Source: Dehalococcoidia bacterium
GTDB taxonomy: Bacteria > Chloroflexota > Dehalococcoidia > SM23-28-2
NCBI GenBank assembly: GCA_022866185.1
Contig: JALHUG010000089.1
Span: forward strand, 1 to 16,529
Reading direction: 5' to 3'
DNA length: 16,529 nt
Shown: positions 1 to 11,369 of the stretch, one piece after another
How positions within the stretch are numbered: the stretch's first letter is position 1
How the letters are laid out: every line of letters begins with the position of its first letter
The notes under the pieces: model-generated
The model's database searches: none
What the model was told of the DNA's origin: nothing
Seen by the model: only the letters and a program-made list of their open reading frames with translations
Position numbers and translations under genes: made by a program

Positions 1-1550
<1,550 letters not shown>

Positions 1551-1610
1551 CGTCAGCAACTCCCTGTCTACCATCAGGCAGGCACGATGGTTCACACACA
1601 ACCCCAGCCT

Positions 1611-1648
1611 GTCCGCCATGCGGACTCCGCCTCTGCGGATGGCGGAGA
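1611..1648 (+). repeat. Degenerate copy of the element's double-hairpin core
   Basis: GTCCGC-CAT-GCGGAC (1611-1625) is followed directly by TCCGCC...GGCGGA (1626-1646). It matches the central part of the 151-bp element at 1726-1756, where the two hairpins are GTCCGC-TTT-GCGGAC and TCCGCC-TCT-GGCGGA, except for a 6-base insertion in the second loop and changed loop bases. It lies in the valS 5' leader, 36 bp before the intact element. It may be a decayed or nested copy, or an independent hairpin; the shared order and spacing favour common origin. Confidence 0.5.
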
Positions 1649-1681
1649 AGGCCGGGGCATGGGGGAGGCAAATCCGATGCC

Positions 1682-1832
1682 CCCGCCTTATAGCGATCAA
1701 GAGAATAAGAACACCCCTGAGGGTTGTCCGCTTTGCGGACTCCGCCTCTGGCGGAGAAACCCTCAGCTTTGGGGAAGCTGCGGGATTTATCCCGCAGAGG
1801 TGAATTTAGATAGTTGAACGCCATCAGGCTGG
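1682..1832 (+). repeat. 151-bp MITE-like palindromic element, copy 1
   Basis: This stretch recurs at 16379-16529 in reverse orientation with the same length, no gaps and 6 mismatches (145/151). Its ends form imperfect terminal inverted repeats: CCCGCCTTATAGCGATCAA at the left and, reverse-complemented from the right, CCAGCCTGATGGCGTTCAA (15/19). Inside, CTGAGGGTT (1717-1725) pairs with AACCCTCAG (1758-1766) and encloses two 6-bp hairpins (1726-1740 and 1741-1755), a three-way junction. Next come CAGCTT/AAGCTG (1764-1769/1775-1780) and CTGCGGGA/TCCCGCAG (1778-1785/1790-1797); these share bases with neighbouring stems, so folds are mutually exclusive. It has no coding capacity. A non-autonomous mobile element or a REP-like structured repeat fits best; no target duplication is evident. 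Confidence 0.75.
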
Positions 1833-2009
1833 GGTCGAGAATCAAGCTACCAATGGTGAACCGGCCTCCCAAATAATGGGCTATCGGCTTGCAGCCCTAA
1901 GTGGTAGCATTCTAATATTCCTATCTAGCTGCGTCAAACCAGCTTGAGCGTTGGCCCGCTCGCAAGGTCGTTTCTCGAACGAGTTCATGGCAATTGTTGT
2001 CGATACCAC

Positions 2010-2037
2010 TTGCGCTTAAAGAGAAAAGCATTAATAT
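2010..2037 (+). promoter_or_regulatory. Candidate sigma70-type promoter for the liv operon
   Basis: TTGCGC (2010-2015), a 16-bp spacer and TAATAT (2032-2037) lie in an AT-rich patch just before livG; an overlapping TATATT at 2035-2040 is an alternative -10. A start near 2044 would leave a leader of about 50 nt to the GTG at 2098, or about 12 nt to the GTG at 2056. No operator-like palindrome is evident around it. Confidence 0.4.
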
Positions 2038-2097
2038 ATTCGATGCTAAGGCTGGGTGCCTTGCACATCATGCCCGCAGCAGTTAATCTCTAGAATC

Positions 2098-2913
2098 GTG
2101 ACTGGACTACAGATAAACGCTGTCACCAAGGCTTTCGGCGGGATCATCGCCCTGGACGACGTATCATTTGAGGTACGGCCGGGCGAGATCGTGGGGCTCA
2201 TTGGGCCCAATGGCGCCGGCAAGACCACCGTCTTCAACTGCATAAGCCGCTTGTACGACGTCGACCGGGGGGACATCTGTTTCAATGGTCATAATATAAC
2301 GAAGCTGGGCGCCGACGACGTTGTGAATGTTGGCATCGCTCGAACCTTTCAGAACGTGGAGCTGTTCAAGACCATGACCGTCATACAGAACCTGATGGTG
2401 GGCCAGCACAGCCGCTTCAACCCACCCCTCACGGACAACGTATTCTCGCGCTATGCCAACATCGCCGCGCGCATGGCTGTCGAGGTGGTAGCCTGCGCCG
2501 GCCGCCTACCGATGGCATGGAGGGAGGAGCGGCTGGCGCGGGACACGGCGGAAGAAGTGGTCAAATTCCTCGGCCTTGACGCGGTGAAGAATATACCGGC
2601 GGGCGCGCTTGCCTTCGGCATCCAGAAGAACGTGGAGCTAGCACGGGCCCTGGTCTCCAGGCCACAGCTCATCCTTCTGGACGAGCCGGCCGGCGGTCTC
2701 AGCCATCAGGAGCTGGGCCACCTAGGCCAGGTTATCAAGGGCATCCGTGACGAATTCAAGGTGACCATCCTGGTGGTGGAGCACCACATGGAGCTTGTCA
2801 TGCCCATTTGCGACCGCATTTGCGTCCTCAACTTCGGCCGCAAGATCGCCGAGGGGACGCCGGCGGAGGTGCAGAAGGACCCCGCCGTGATTGAGGCCTA
2901 CCTGGGAGAGTAG
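2098..2913 (+). CDS. livG: Branched-chain amino acid ABC transporter ATP-binding protein LivG
   Basis: One of the two cytoplasmic ATPases that power the LivHM permease. Seen from the GTG at 2098 (271 aa): Walker A GPNGAGKT at residues 36-43, Q-loop region ARTFQNVELF, degenerate signature LAFGIQKNVELARAL (from 171) as is normal for LivG, Walker B LILLDEPAGGL (from 191), and the H-loop VVEHHMELV. The longer ATP-binding core, with extra helices between Q-loop and signature, separates LivG from LivF. I chose the GTG at 2098 because MTGLQINAVTKAFGG aligns with the usual LivG N-terminus. GTG at 2056 adds 14 unconserved residues and has only a poorly spaced AAGG; neither start has a convincing ribosome site. 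It is the first gene of livGFHM, with 5 nt to livF. Confidence 0.93.
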   Translation: MTGLQINAVTKAFGGIIALDDVSFEVRPGEIVGLIGPNGAGKTTVFNCISRLYDVDRGDICFNGHNITKLGADDVVNVGIARTFQNVELFKTMTVIQNLMVGQHSRFNPPLTDNVFSRYANIAARMAVEVVACAGRLPMAWREERLARDTAEEVVKFLGLDAVKNIPAGALAFGIQKNVELARALVSRPQLILLDEPAGGLSHQELGHLGQVIKGIRDEFKVTILVVEHHMELVMPICDRICVLNFGRKIAEGTPAEVQKDPAVIEAYLGE

Positions 2914-2918
2914 GGTCA

Positions 2919-3761
<843 letters not shown>

Positions 3762-3779
3762 GAACTCAGGAGGAGAGAA

Positions 3780-4700
3780 GTGGCTGATTTTTGGCAGCAG
3801 GTGGTGGTAGGTCTGGCCACAGGCAGTCTCTACGGACTGATGGCTTTGGCCCTTGTCCTCATCTATCGCTCCACCCATGTCCTCAACTTCGCTCAGGGCG
3901 AGATGGCTATGTTCAGCACTTTCCTGGCCTGGTCGATCCTGATACGGGTGGACAACCACTACTGGGTTATGTTCCCCCTCGCCGTGCTCGTGGCGGCCGC
4001 CCTCGGCGGTTTGACCGAGCGGGTGGTCGTACGGCCGGTGGAGGGAGCGCCCATCCTGAACATCGTCATCGTCACCCTGGGGCTGTACGCCATCTTCAGC
4101 AACGTAGCCTCCTGGCGCTGGATTGGCAGGCCCAAGCCCTTTCCCACGCCCCCTGAGATCCATGTGGCGGGGCTCAAGTTCTTCGGCGGAGACGCCCTGC
4201 ATGTCGGGCCGACGGTGATCAACTACCATGACCTGACCATTATGGTTTTCGCGGCGCTTATCATGGTCGCTCTCTATCTATTCTTCCAGTACACTTCTCT
4301 GGGCCTGGCCATGCGGGCCACCGCTCATAACCCCGTCGCCAGCCGCCTGATGGGCATTCGGGTGGGGCGCATGCTAACCATAGGCTGGGCCCTCTCGGCC
4401 GCCGTCGGGGCGGTGGCAGGGCTGCTCATCGCCCCCATCGTTCTGCTCACGTCCGCCATGATGGTAGGCGCTCTCCTGTACGCCTTCGCCGCCGCCGTCC
4501 TGGGCGGCCTGGATAGCCCTGTGGGGGCGATAGTTGGCGGCCTCATTATCGGCGTAAGCGAGAACCTGGTGGGAGCCTACACGCCGCAGGAGTGGCTGGG
4601 GCCCGAGATGAAGCTGACGGTGACTCTGTGCATCATCCTTGTGGTGCTGCTGGTCAGGCCGACCGGCATCTTTGGCAGACGTGCGCTGAGGCGGGTATGA
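3780..4700 (+). CDS. livH: Branched-chain amino acid ABC transporter permease LivH
   Basis: Integral membrane subunit of the HAAT-family importer that forms the translocation path with LivM. The 306-aa protein has the family hallmark GLATGSLYGLMALALVLIYR followed by STHVLNFAQGEMAMF, then hydrophobic segments throughout. The cytoplasmic coupling region GLAMRATAHNPVASRLMGI contacts the ATPases. The length is normal (about 290-310). The start is GTG at 3780, fixed by a strong AGGAGG (3768-3773) 6 nt upstream. Its stop codon overlaps the livM start in ATGA (4697-4700), so the two permeases are translationally coupled. Confidence 0.95.
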   Translation: MADFWQQVVVGLATGSLYGLMALALVLIYRSTHVLNFAQGEMAMFSTFLAWSILIRVDNHYWVMFPLAVLVAAALGGLTERVVVRPVEGAPILNIVIVTLGLYAIFSNVASWRWIGRPKPFPTPPEIHVAGLKFFGGDALHVGPTVINYHDLTIMVFAALIMVALYLFFQYTSLGLAMRATAHNPVASRLMGIRVGRMLTIGWALSAAVGAVAGLLIAPIVLLTSAMMVGALLYAFAAAVLGGLDSPVGAIVGGLIIGVSENLVGAYTPQEWLGPEMKLTVTLCIILVVLLVRPTGIFGRRALRRV

Positions 4701-5995
4701 GACGCCTAGCCCCACTGCGGACATCAACGGTCGTCATCTTCGGCGTTCTGGCGTTCTTCCTGCTCTGGTGGATACCCTTCAGCCATGTGCTGCCCGATGT
4801 GGTTCCCCTGCGTTTCGCCCCCTATCGCACCCTCGAGGCCAGTCAGGTCGCGGTGTGGGTCATCGTGGCCGTGGGCCTCAACATTCTCACCGGCTTCAAC
4901 GGCCAGATCTCTCTGGGCCATGGCGCCTTCGTGGCCATAGGCGCCTATACGGCCGCCATCCTGATGGTCGATCACGGCTGGCCTTTCTGGACCACCATAA
5001 TCGCGGGGGGCGTTCTTGCCGGTGGCGTGGGCTTTCTCGTCGGCGTTCCAGCCCTGCGACTCACAGGCCCCTATCTAGCCATGGCCACCCTGGGCCTGGC
5101 CCTGGCCACCCCCCAGGTTCTAAGTAAGTACGAAGGCCTCACCCACGGTAACCAGGGGATCAACGTTAGGCCGGAGGTGCCACCTCCGCCGGCGTTCATA
5201 AAGGACTGGTTCGGCCTCAGCCTGAGCAGAGATGAGTGGATGTGGTTCTTGGTTTTGTCCATCGTCCTTATCATGCTCGTCCTTGCGCTGAACATTGTCC
5301 GCAGCCGCATCGGCAGGGCCTTCGTGGCCATTCGCGACAGCGAGATAGCGGCCCAAGCGATGGGAATCAGCGTGCCCCGCTACAAGACCATGGCCTTCGC
5401 CATCAGCGCCTTCTACGCTGGCGTCGCTGGCGGAACCTATGCTCTGGTACACGAATACATCGCCCCCGAGAACTTCAACATCACGATGTCCATGAACCTC
5501 CTGACCACCATTGTGATAGGGGGCCTGGCCTCCATACTGGGTTCCGTCCTGGGCGCAATCGGCCTCGTCGTGGTGCCCGAGCTGCCGGAGCTTGTCTTCA
5601 ACCGTATCCCCGGCGTCAATATCCCCGTTGAGCTTTCCTGGGCCTTCTACGGTGTCGTTCTCATCCTGATCATGATCTTCGCCCCTTATGGTCTGGCTGG
5701 CCTTTTCCATCGTTCGGTCAGGTGGGTGTCTAGCTGGACACTGCGCTCCCGTGCCGGCATCCTGGTTGGGCTAGTGGTGGGTGTCGCTACGACTATGGTA
5801 GTGGGGTTCGCATTGGGCCTGGTCGCTTTCTTGGTGACTACGGCCTGGGTCTGGGCCCCGCCGCTCGTGGGGGTGGGCGCACGTGGCTACAGCCGCTGGA
5901 TCGGGGCGCTCACGAGCCCCCTCGCGTCGGCGGGAGAGACCGAGGCCGGGCCAGAGGATCAGTCATCCCAGGACCATCCAGACGCCGAAAGATGA
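4697..5995 (+). CDS. livM: Branched-chain amino acid ABC transporter permease LivM, with C-terminal extension
   Basis: Second permease of the importer. Seen: VAVGLNILTGFNGQISLGHGAF (57-78), GAYTAAILM, RLTGPYLAMATLGLA, the coupling region GRAFVAIRDSEIAAQAMGI (206-224) and the usual closing segment MIFAPYGLAGLFHR (326-339). Start at 4697 comes from the ATGA overlap with livH; the open frame extends 35 codons further upstream but only antiparallel to livH sense. Most LivM proteins end soon after the FAPYGLAGL segment. Here about 92 further residues follow: a hydrophobic stretch at about 353-395 that could form one or two membrane helices, then a polar acidic tail rich in Ser, Glu and Asp. The extension has no recognised domain. 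Confidence 0.94.
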   Translation: MRRLAPLRTSTVVIFGVLAFFLLWWIPFSHVLPDVVPLRFAPYRTLEASQVAVWVIVAVGLNILTGFNGQISLGHGAFVAIGAYTAAILMVDHGWPFWTTIIAGGVLAGGVGFLVGVPALRLTGPYLAMATLGLALATPQVLSKYEGLTHGNQGINVRPEVPPPPAFIKDWFGLSLSRDEWMWFLVLSIVLIMLVLALNIVRSRIGRAFVAIRDSEIAAQAMGISVPRYKTMAFAISAFYAGVAGGTYALVHEYIAPENFNITMSMNLLTTIVIGGLASILGSVLGAIGLVVVPELPELVFNRIPGVNIPVELSWAFYGVVLILIMIFAPYGLAGLFHRSVRWVSSWTLRSRAGILVGLVVGVATTMVVGFALGLVAFLVTTAWVWAPPLVGVGARGYSRWIGALTSPLASAGETEAGPEDQSSQDHPDAER

Positions 5996-6050
5996 AAGTG
6001 GGGTGATGGCAGCTACCCGGTGCAAGGAAAGCTCCTTGGGGGCCGGACAA

Positions 6051-6068
6051 GCCTGCCGACAGGCAGGC
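6051..6068 (+). other. Perfect hairpin between livM and livK
   Basis: GCCTGCC-GACA-GGCAGGC is a 7-bp perfect GC-rich stem with a 4-base loop, 56 nt after the livM stop and 192 nt before livK. No T-run follows, so it is not a standard rho-independent terminator. It could be an mRNA processing or stabilising structure that lets the binding protein be made in excess of the membrane subunits, or a copy of a dispersed palindromic repeat. A TGTGATAAT (6228-6236) just before the livK ribosome site looks like an extended -10 but has no -35. Confidence 0.4.
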
Positions 6069-6259
6069 CTGCGACGCCCAGCGAAGGAAGGGATTCGGGG
6101 GGTGTGCTCGGTTTGGCAAGGCAGGCTTCTGATGAATTGGGTCACCAAAGGCCACCGGCAGCCCCTAGCGCAAGACTGTCTTGGTGGACTAGGATATCAT
6201 CGCTCTCCCTGTGATGGGGAGGGCAAGTGTGATAATCCAAGAAAGGAGGCTAAGGAGCC

Positions 6260-7759
6260 ATGCGGAAGCTAGGCAAACTCTGTTTGGTCTTCCTCGCCCT
6301 AGTAGCGCTGTTGTCGGTGCTGGCAGTAGCCTGCGGGGGGGGAGGGGATAAGGAGGCAACCCCCACCGCCAAAGCCACCGTCGCCGCGACCGCCAAAGCC
6401 ACCGTCGCCGCGACCGCCAAAGCCACCGTCGCCGCGACTGCCAAAGCCACCGTCGCCGCGAGCGCCACAGCCACTGTCGTGGCGACCGCGAAACCTACCA
6501 CGTCACCTACCACTAGCACCACACCCACCGCCGTACCTACCACGCCACCTACCGTCGAGGCCACCATTGAGCCTACCCCTCCTCCAAGTGCGTACGACCC
6601 GACCAACCCGGATATAGGTATCACCGACACAGAGATAATCCTTGGCACCCACTTCTCCCTGACCGGCATCTATGGGAACGCGTTCGGTCCTGTGCTCAAG
6701 GGCATGAAAGCCTACTTCGCATACGTCAATACGGAGCTAGGAGGCATCGCCGCCTGTGGCAACCGCAAGGTCGTCCTCAAGGTGGAGAATGATGACTACG
6801 AAGCGGCCAAGTCCCCCGCGGCCGTCCGCAAGCTGGTGGAGCAGGAGCATGTGTTCGCCATCGTCGCCGGCCTGGGGACGGCCGCCCACTCAGCCGTCTG
6901 GGAGTACCTCAACGAAAAAGGAATACCCGACCTGTGGATCATGTCCGGGGCCCACAAGTGGGCCGCGGACCCCGTGGCGCACCCCTGGTCGTATGCCATC
7001 CTGCCCGACTACTACGTCGAGGGGACCATCTTCGGCAAGTACATCTCGGAGAACCTTGCGGGCAAGAAGGTGGGCGTCATCTATCAGAACGATGACTACG
7101 GCAAGGACGAGCTGGCCGGCGTGAAGAACGGTCTCGACTCCACCAAGAACGAGCTGGTGTCCGAGCAACCCTACGACTCCCTCGCCATCGACATCCGCGC
7201 TCAGGTCAACAAGTTGAAGAGTGACGGCGCAGAGGTGGTGGTTGGCGGCGGCATCCCAGGCCACATGGCTCAGCTCATCAAGGGTGCCTACCAGATGGAC
7301 TGGCATCCCCAGTTCTTCATCGGTTACGTCAACTCTAGTACCGCTATGTTCGTGTATGCCCAGCCATACGTCGAAGCCATGGATGGGGTACTGACTCTTC
7401 AGGGCAACAAGATGGACTGGTGGACTGACGACCCGGCGAGAGCCGAGCACCACCGGCTCATGGCGACGTACAGTGACGAGAACCCCAGTAGCAACAGCGT
7501 CATGGGCCAAATCACGGGGGAAACGATGGTCGATGTTCTGGCCGAAGCCTGTAACAGAGGGGACCTGACGCGACAGGGCGTGATAGACGTCGTCAACTCC
7601 ATTAAGGACGAGCAGCGCGACCTCAGGCTGGACGGCATCACCACGAGTTTCAGCGCGACCGACCACAGCGCCGTCGAAGCCATGAAGTTCCTGCGGGCTC
7701 ATGTGGTGGACGGCGTGGGCACCTATGAGTACGAAGGCGACTTCGTCTCGTTCAGGTAG
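6260..7759 (+). CDS. livK: Branched-chain amino acid type ABC transporter substrate-binding lipoprotein
   Basis: Extracytoplasmic receptor that delivers ligand to the LivHMGF importer. Residues 1-25 are a lipoprotein signal peptide with lipobox AVAC (Cys25). Residues about 26-118 are a Thr/Ala/Pro-rich spacer that starts with four copies of TAKATVAA. From about 119 (DIGITDTEIILGTHFSLTG) the protein is a Peripla_BP_6 type-I binding domain: YGNAFGPVLKGMKAYFAYVN, NDDYEAAKSPAAVRKLVEQE, AGLGTAAHSAVWEYLNEKG, KVGVIYQNDDYGKDEL. At 499 aa it is longer than usual (about 370-420) because of the spacer. The ATG at 6260 follows AGGAGG/AAGGAG. The real ligand could be a branched-chain amino acid, an amide, urea or an aromatic acid; sequence alone does not decide, so the symbol is by position and family. 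Confidence 0.9.
   Translation: MRKLGKLCLVFLALVALLSVLAVACGGGGDKEATPTAKATVAATAKATVAATAKATVAATAKATVAASATATVVATAKPTTSPTTSTTPTAVPTTPPTVEATIEPTPPPSAYDPTNPDIGITDTEIILGTHFSLTGIYGNAFGPVLKGMKAYFAYVNTELGGIAACGNRKVVLKVENDDYEAAKSPAAVRKLVEQEHVFAIVAGLGTAAHSAVWEYLNEKGIPDLWIMSGAHKWAADPVAHPWSYAILPDYYVEGTIFGKYISENLAGKKVGVIYQNDDYGKDELAGVKNGLDSTKNELVSEQPYDSLAIDIRAQVNKLKSDGAEVVVGGGIPGHMAQLIKGAYQMDWHPQFFIGYVNSSTAMFVYAQPYVEAMDGVLTLQGNKMDWWTDDPARAEHHRLMATYSDENPSSNSVMGQITGETMVDVLAEACNRGDLTRQGVIDVVNSIKDEQRDLRLDGITTSFSATDHSAVEAMKFLRAHVVDGVGTYEYEGDFVSFR
6365..6484 (+). repeat. 24-bp tandem repeat in the livK linker
   Basis: Four consecutive 24-bp units beginning ACCGCCAAAGCCACCGTCGC span 6365-6460; the first three are identical and the fourth has one C-to-T change. 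A fifth unit (6461-6484) is diverged. They encode TAKATVAA four times, then SATATVVA. The near-identity at DNA level points to recent expansion by slippage, and unit number probably varies between strains. The repeat sets the length of the flexible tether between the lipid anchor and the binding domain. Confidence 0.9.
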
Positions 7760-7777
7760 GGGGTAACCCCACGAACT

Positions 7778-7817
7778 GGGGGCGGCGTCGCGCGCGCGGC
7801 GCCGCCCCTCCCCTTTT
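7778..7817 (+). terminator. Rho-independent terminator after livK
   Basis: GGGGCGGCG (7779-7787) pairs perfectly with CGCCGCCCC (7800-7808) around a GC-rich loop that can shorten further, and TCCCCTTTT follows to 7817. It starts about 20 nt after the livK stop and lies between the convergent livK and 244-codon genes. The T-tract is short and only on the plus side, so it is assigned to livK. Confidence 0.65.
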
Positions 7818-7826
7818 CGCCCGCCG

Positions 7827-8561
7827 CTAGGGGACCTCGATGACGCTGGGGGGCTCCCGGAAAGCATTGCCGAGGCAGCGTGCCCGGCACGGCTCCAGCC
7901 GGCGGAGCATGCTCAGGGCGCGACGGATGTCGCTGGCTATTCTGGCCGGATCGCAGTAGCGTAGGCGATATTTGAACAACCAGTAGGTGAACTCCTGGGC
8001 CTCCATCAGAGACACGGTGTCGGTCTCTTCTATGCCTTGCTCCCGTCGGAACTGGCACAGTAGATCCTGGCGAGAGCGCCCGTAGAGCTGCTGAAAGGCC
8101 TCTTCATCCACCGACAGGTGGTTTTCCCACACACGCGAGCGCTGTTCCTTGCGAACATCCTCTTCAACTACCAGGTGGAGCATCTCCTCCAGGGTGACGC
8201 CGTAGAGAAAGTTGAGGTGAGCCCGATACTTGGCGTGGCCCATAAGGTGGCGGAACTCCTCCTCGCTAAGGTCGAGAGGCGGCTTCCCGAAGAACAGCAG
8301 TGCTTCGTGCTCTTGCCGCGGGATGAGGTCGCCCACTGCCTCGCACAGACGCTCCGCTAATAGAAGCCAGTCGAAGGCCTCGCCACCGACAAGGTAGCGG
8401 TAGTGTCGCTTGCCCACCGTCTCCTCGGGCAGAGGCCAGCGGGCGATGGCCTGCAGGAGGGCGATGAACCAGGGCTTGCCATCCGCCACCTCCTGACAGA
8501 GGTCGGTCAGCAGTTGCTTGGCCTCAATGGATTTCTCCCTGGCCACGGCCCTTGCGCTCAT
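7827..8561 (-). CDS. Uncharacterised protein downstream of secA
   Basis: A 244-aa soluble-looking protein that I do not recognise. It has no signal peptide or membrane segment and is rich in Glu, Arg and Leu, consistent with an all-helical fold. Readable stretches are GKRHYRYLVGGEAFDWLLLAERLCEAVGDLIP near residue 50-80, LSEEEFRHLMGHAKYRAHLNFLYG, AQEFTYWLFKYRLRYCDP, and a Cys-containing tail RRLEPCRARCLGN. No catalytic motif is evident. Reality as a gene is supported by protein-like composition, the 36-nt spacing behind secA on the same strand, and the convergent boundary with livK. The ATG at 8561 has only a weak GGGAAG about 11 nt upstream. It is probably the last gene of prs-secA-orf. A role in export or in handling secA products would be guesswork. 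Confidence 0.75.
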   Translation of the reverse strand: MSARAVAREKSIEAKQLLTDLCQEVADGKPWFIALLQAIARWPLPEETVGKRHYRYLVGGEAFDWLLLAERLCEAVGDLIPRQEHEALLFFGKPPLDLSEEEFRHLMGHAKYRAHLNFLYGVTLEEMLHLVVEEDVRKEQRSRVWENHLSVDEEAFQQLYGRSRQDLLCQFRREQGIEETDTVSLMEAQEFTYWLFKYRLRYCDPARIASDIRRALSMLRRLEPCRARCLGNAFREPPSVIEVP

Positions 8562-8597
8562 GGGTGCTGCCGCTTCCCTGATCCCGCTTGCGGCGGC

Positions 8598-11360
<2,763 letters not shown>

Positions 11361-11369
11361 GACGAACCC

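Larger units (their letters stand above)
1551..2097. other. Divergent intergenic region valS / livG
   Basis: No credible gene. It holds the degenerate hairpin core (1611-1648), the 151-bp inverted-repeat element (1682-1832), a 35-bp stretch (1831-1865) that recurs near 16.2 kb, and then a visibly AT-richer tract (about 1870-2045) that ends in a likely livG promoter. Weak short inverted repeats such as GGGCT...AGCCC at 1879-1898 are at chance level. The open plus frame through 186-1817 is an antisense shadow of valS that runs into the repeat. Confidence 0.7.

Noticed and set aside
1551..2050. Possible T-box riboswitch before valS
   Set aside because: T-boxes often precede aminoacyl-tRNA synthetase genes, but the reverse complement of the T-box consensus (CGCGGTnCCACC) is absent; the stems here belong to the repeat element.
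6250..6669. Minus-strand frame with striking (ALAVAATV)n repeats
   Set aside because: It is the reverse reading of the livK 24-bp tandem repeat; the periodicity is inherited, not coding evidence.
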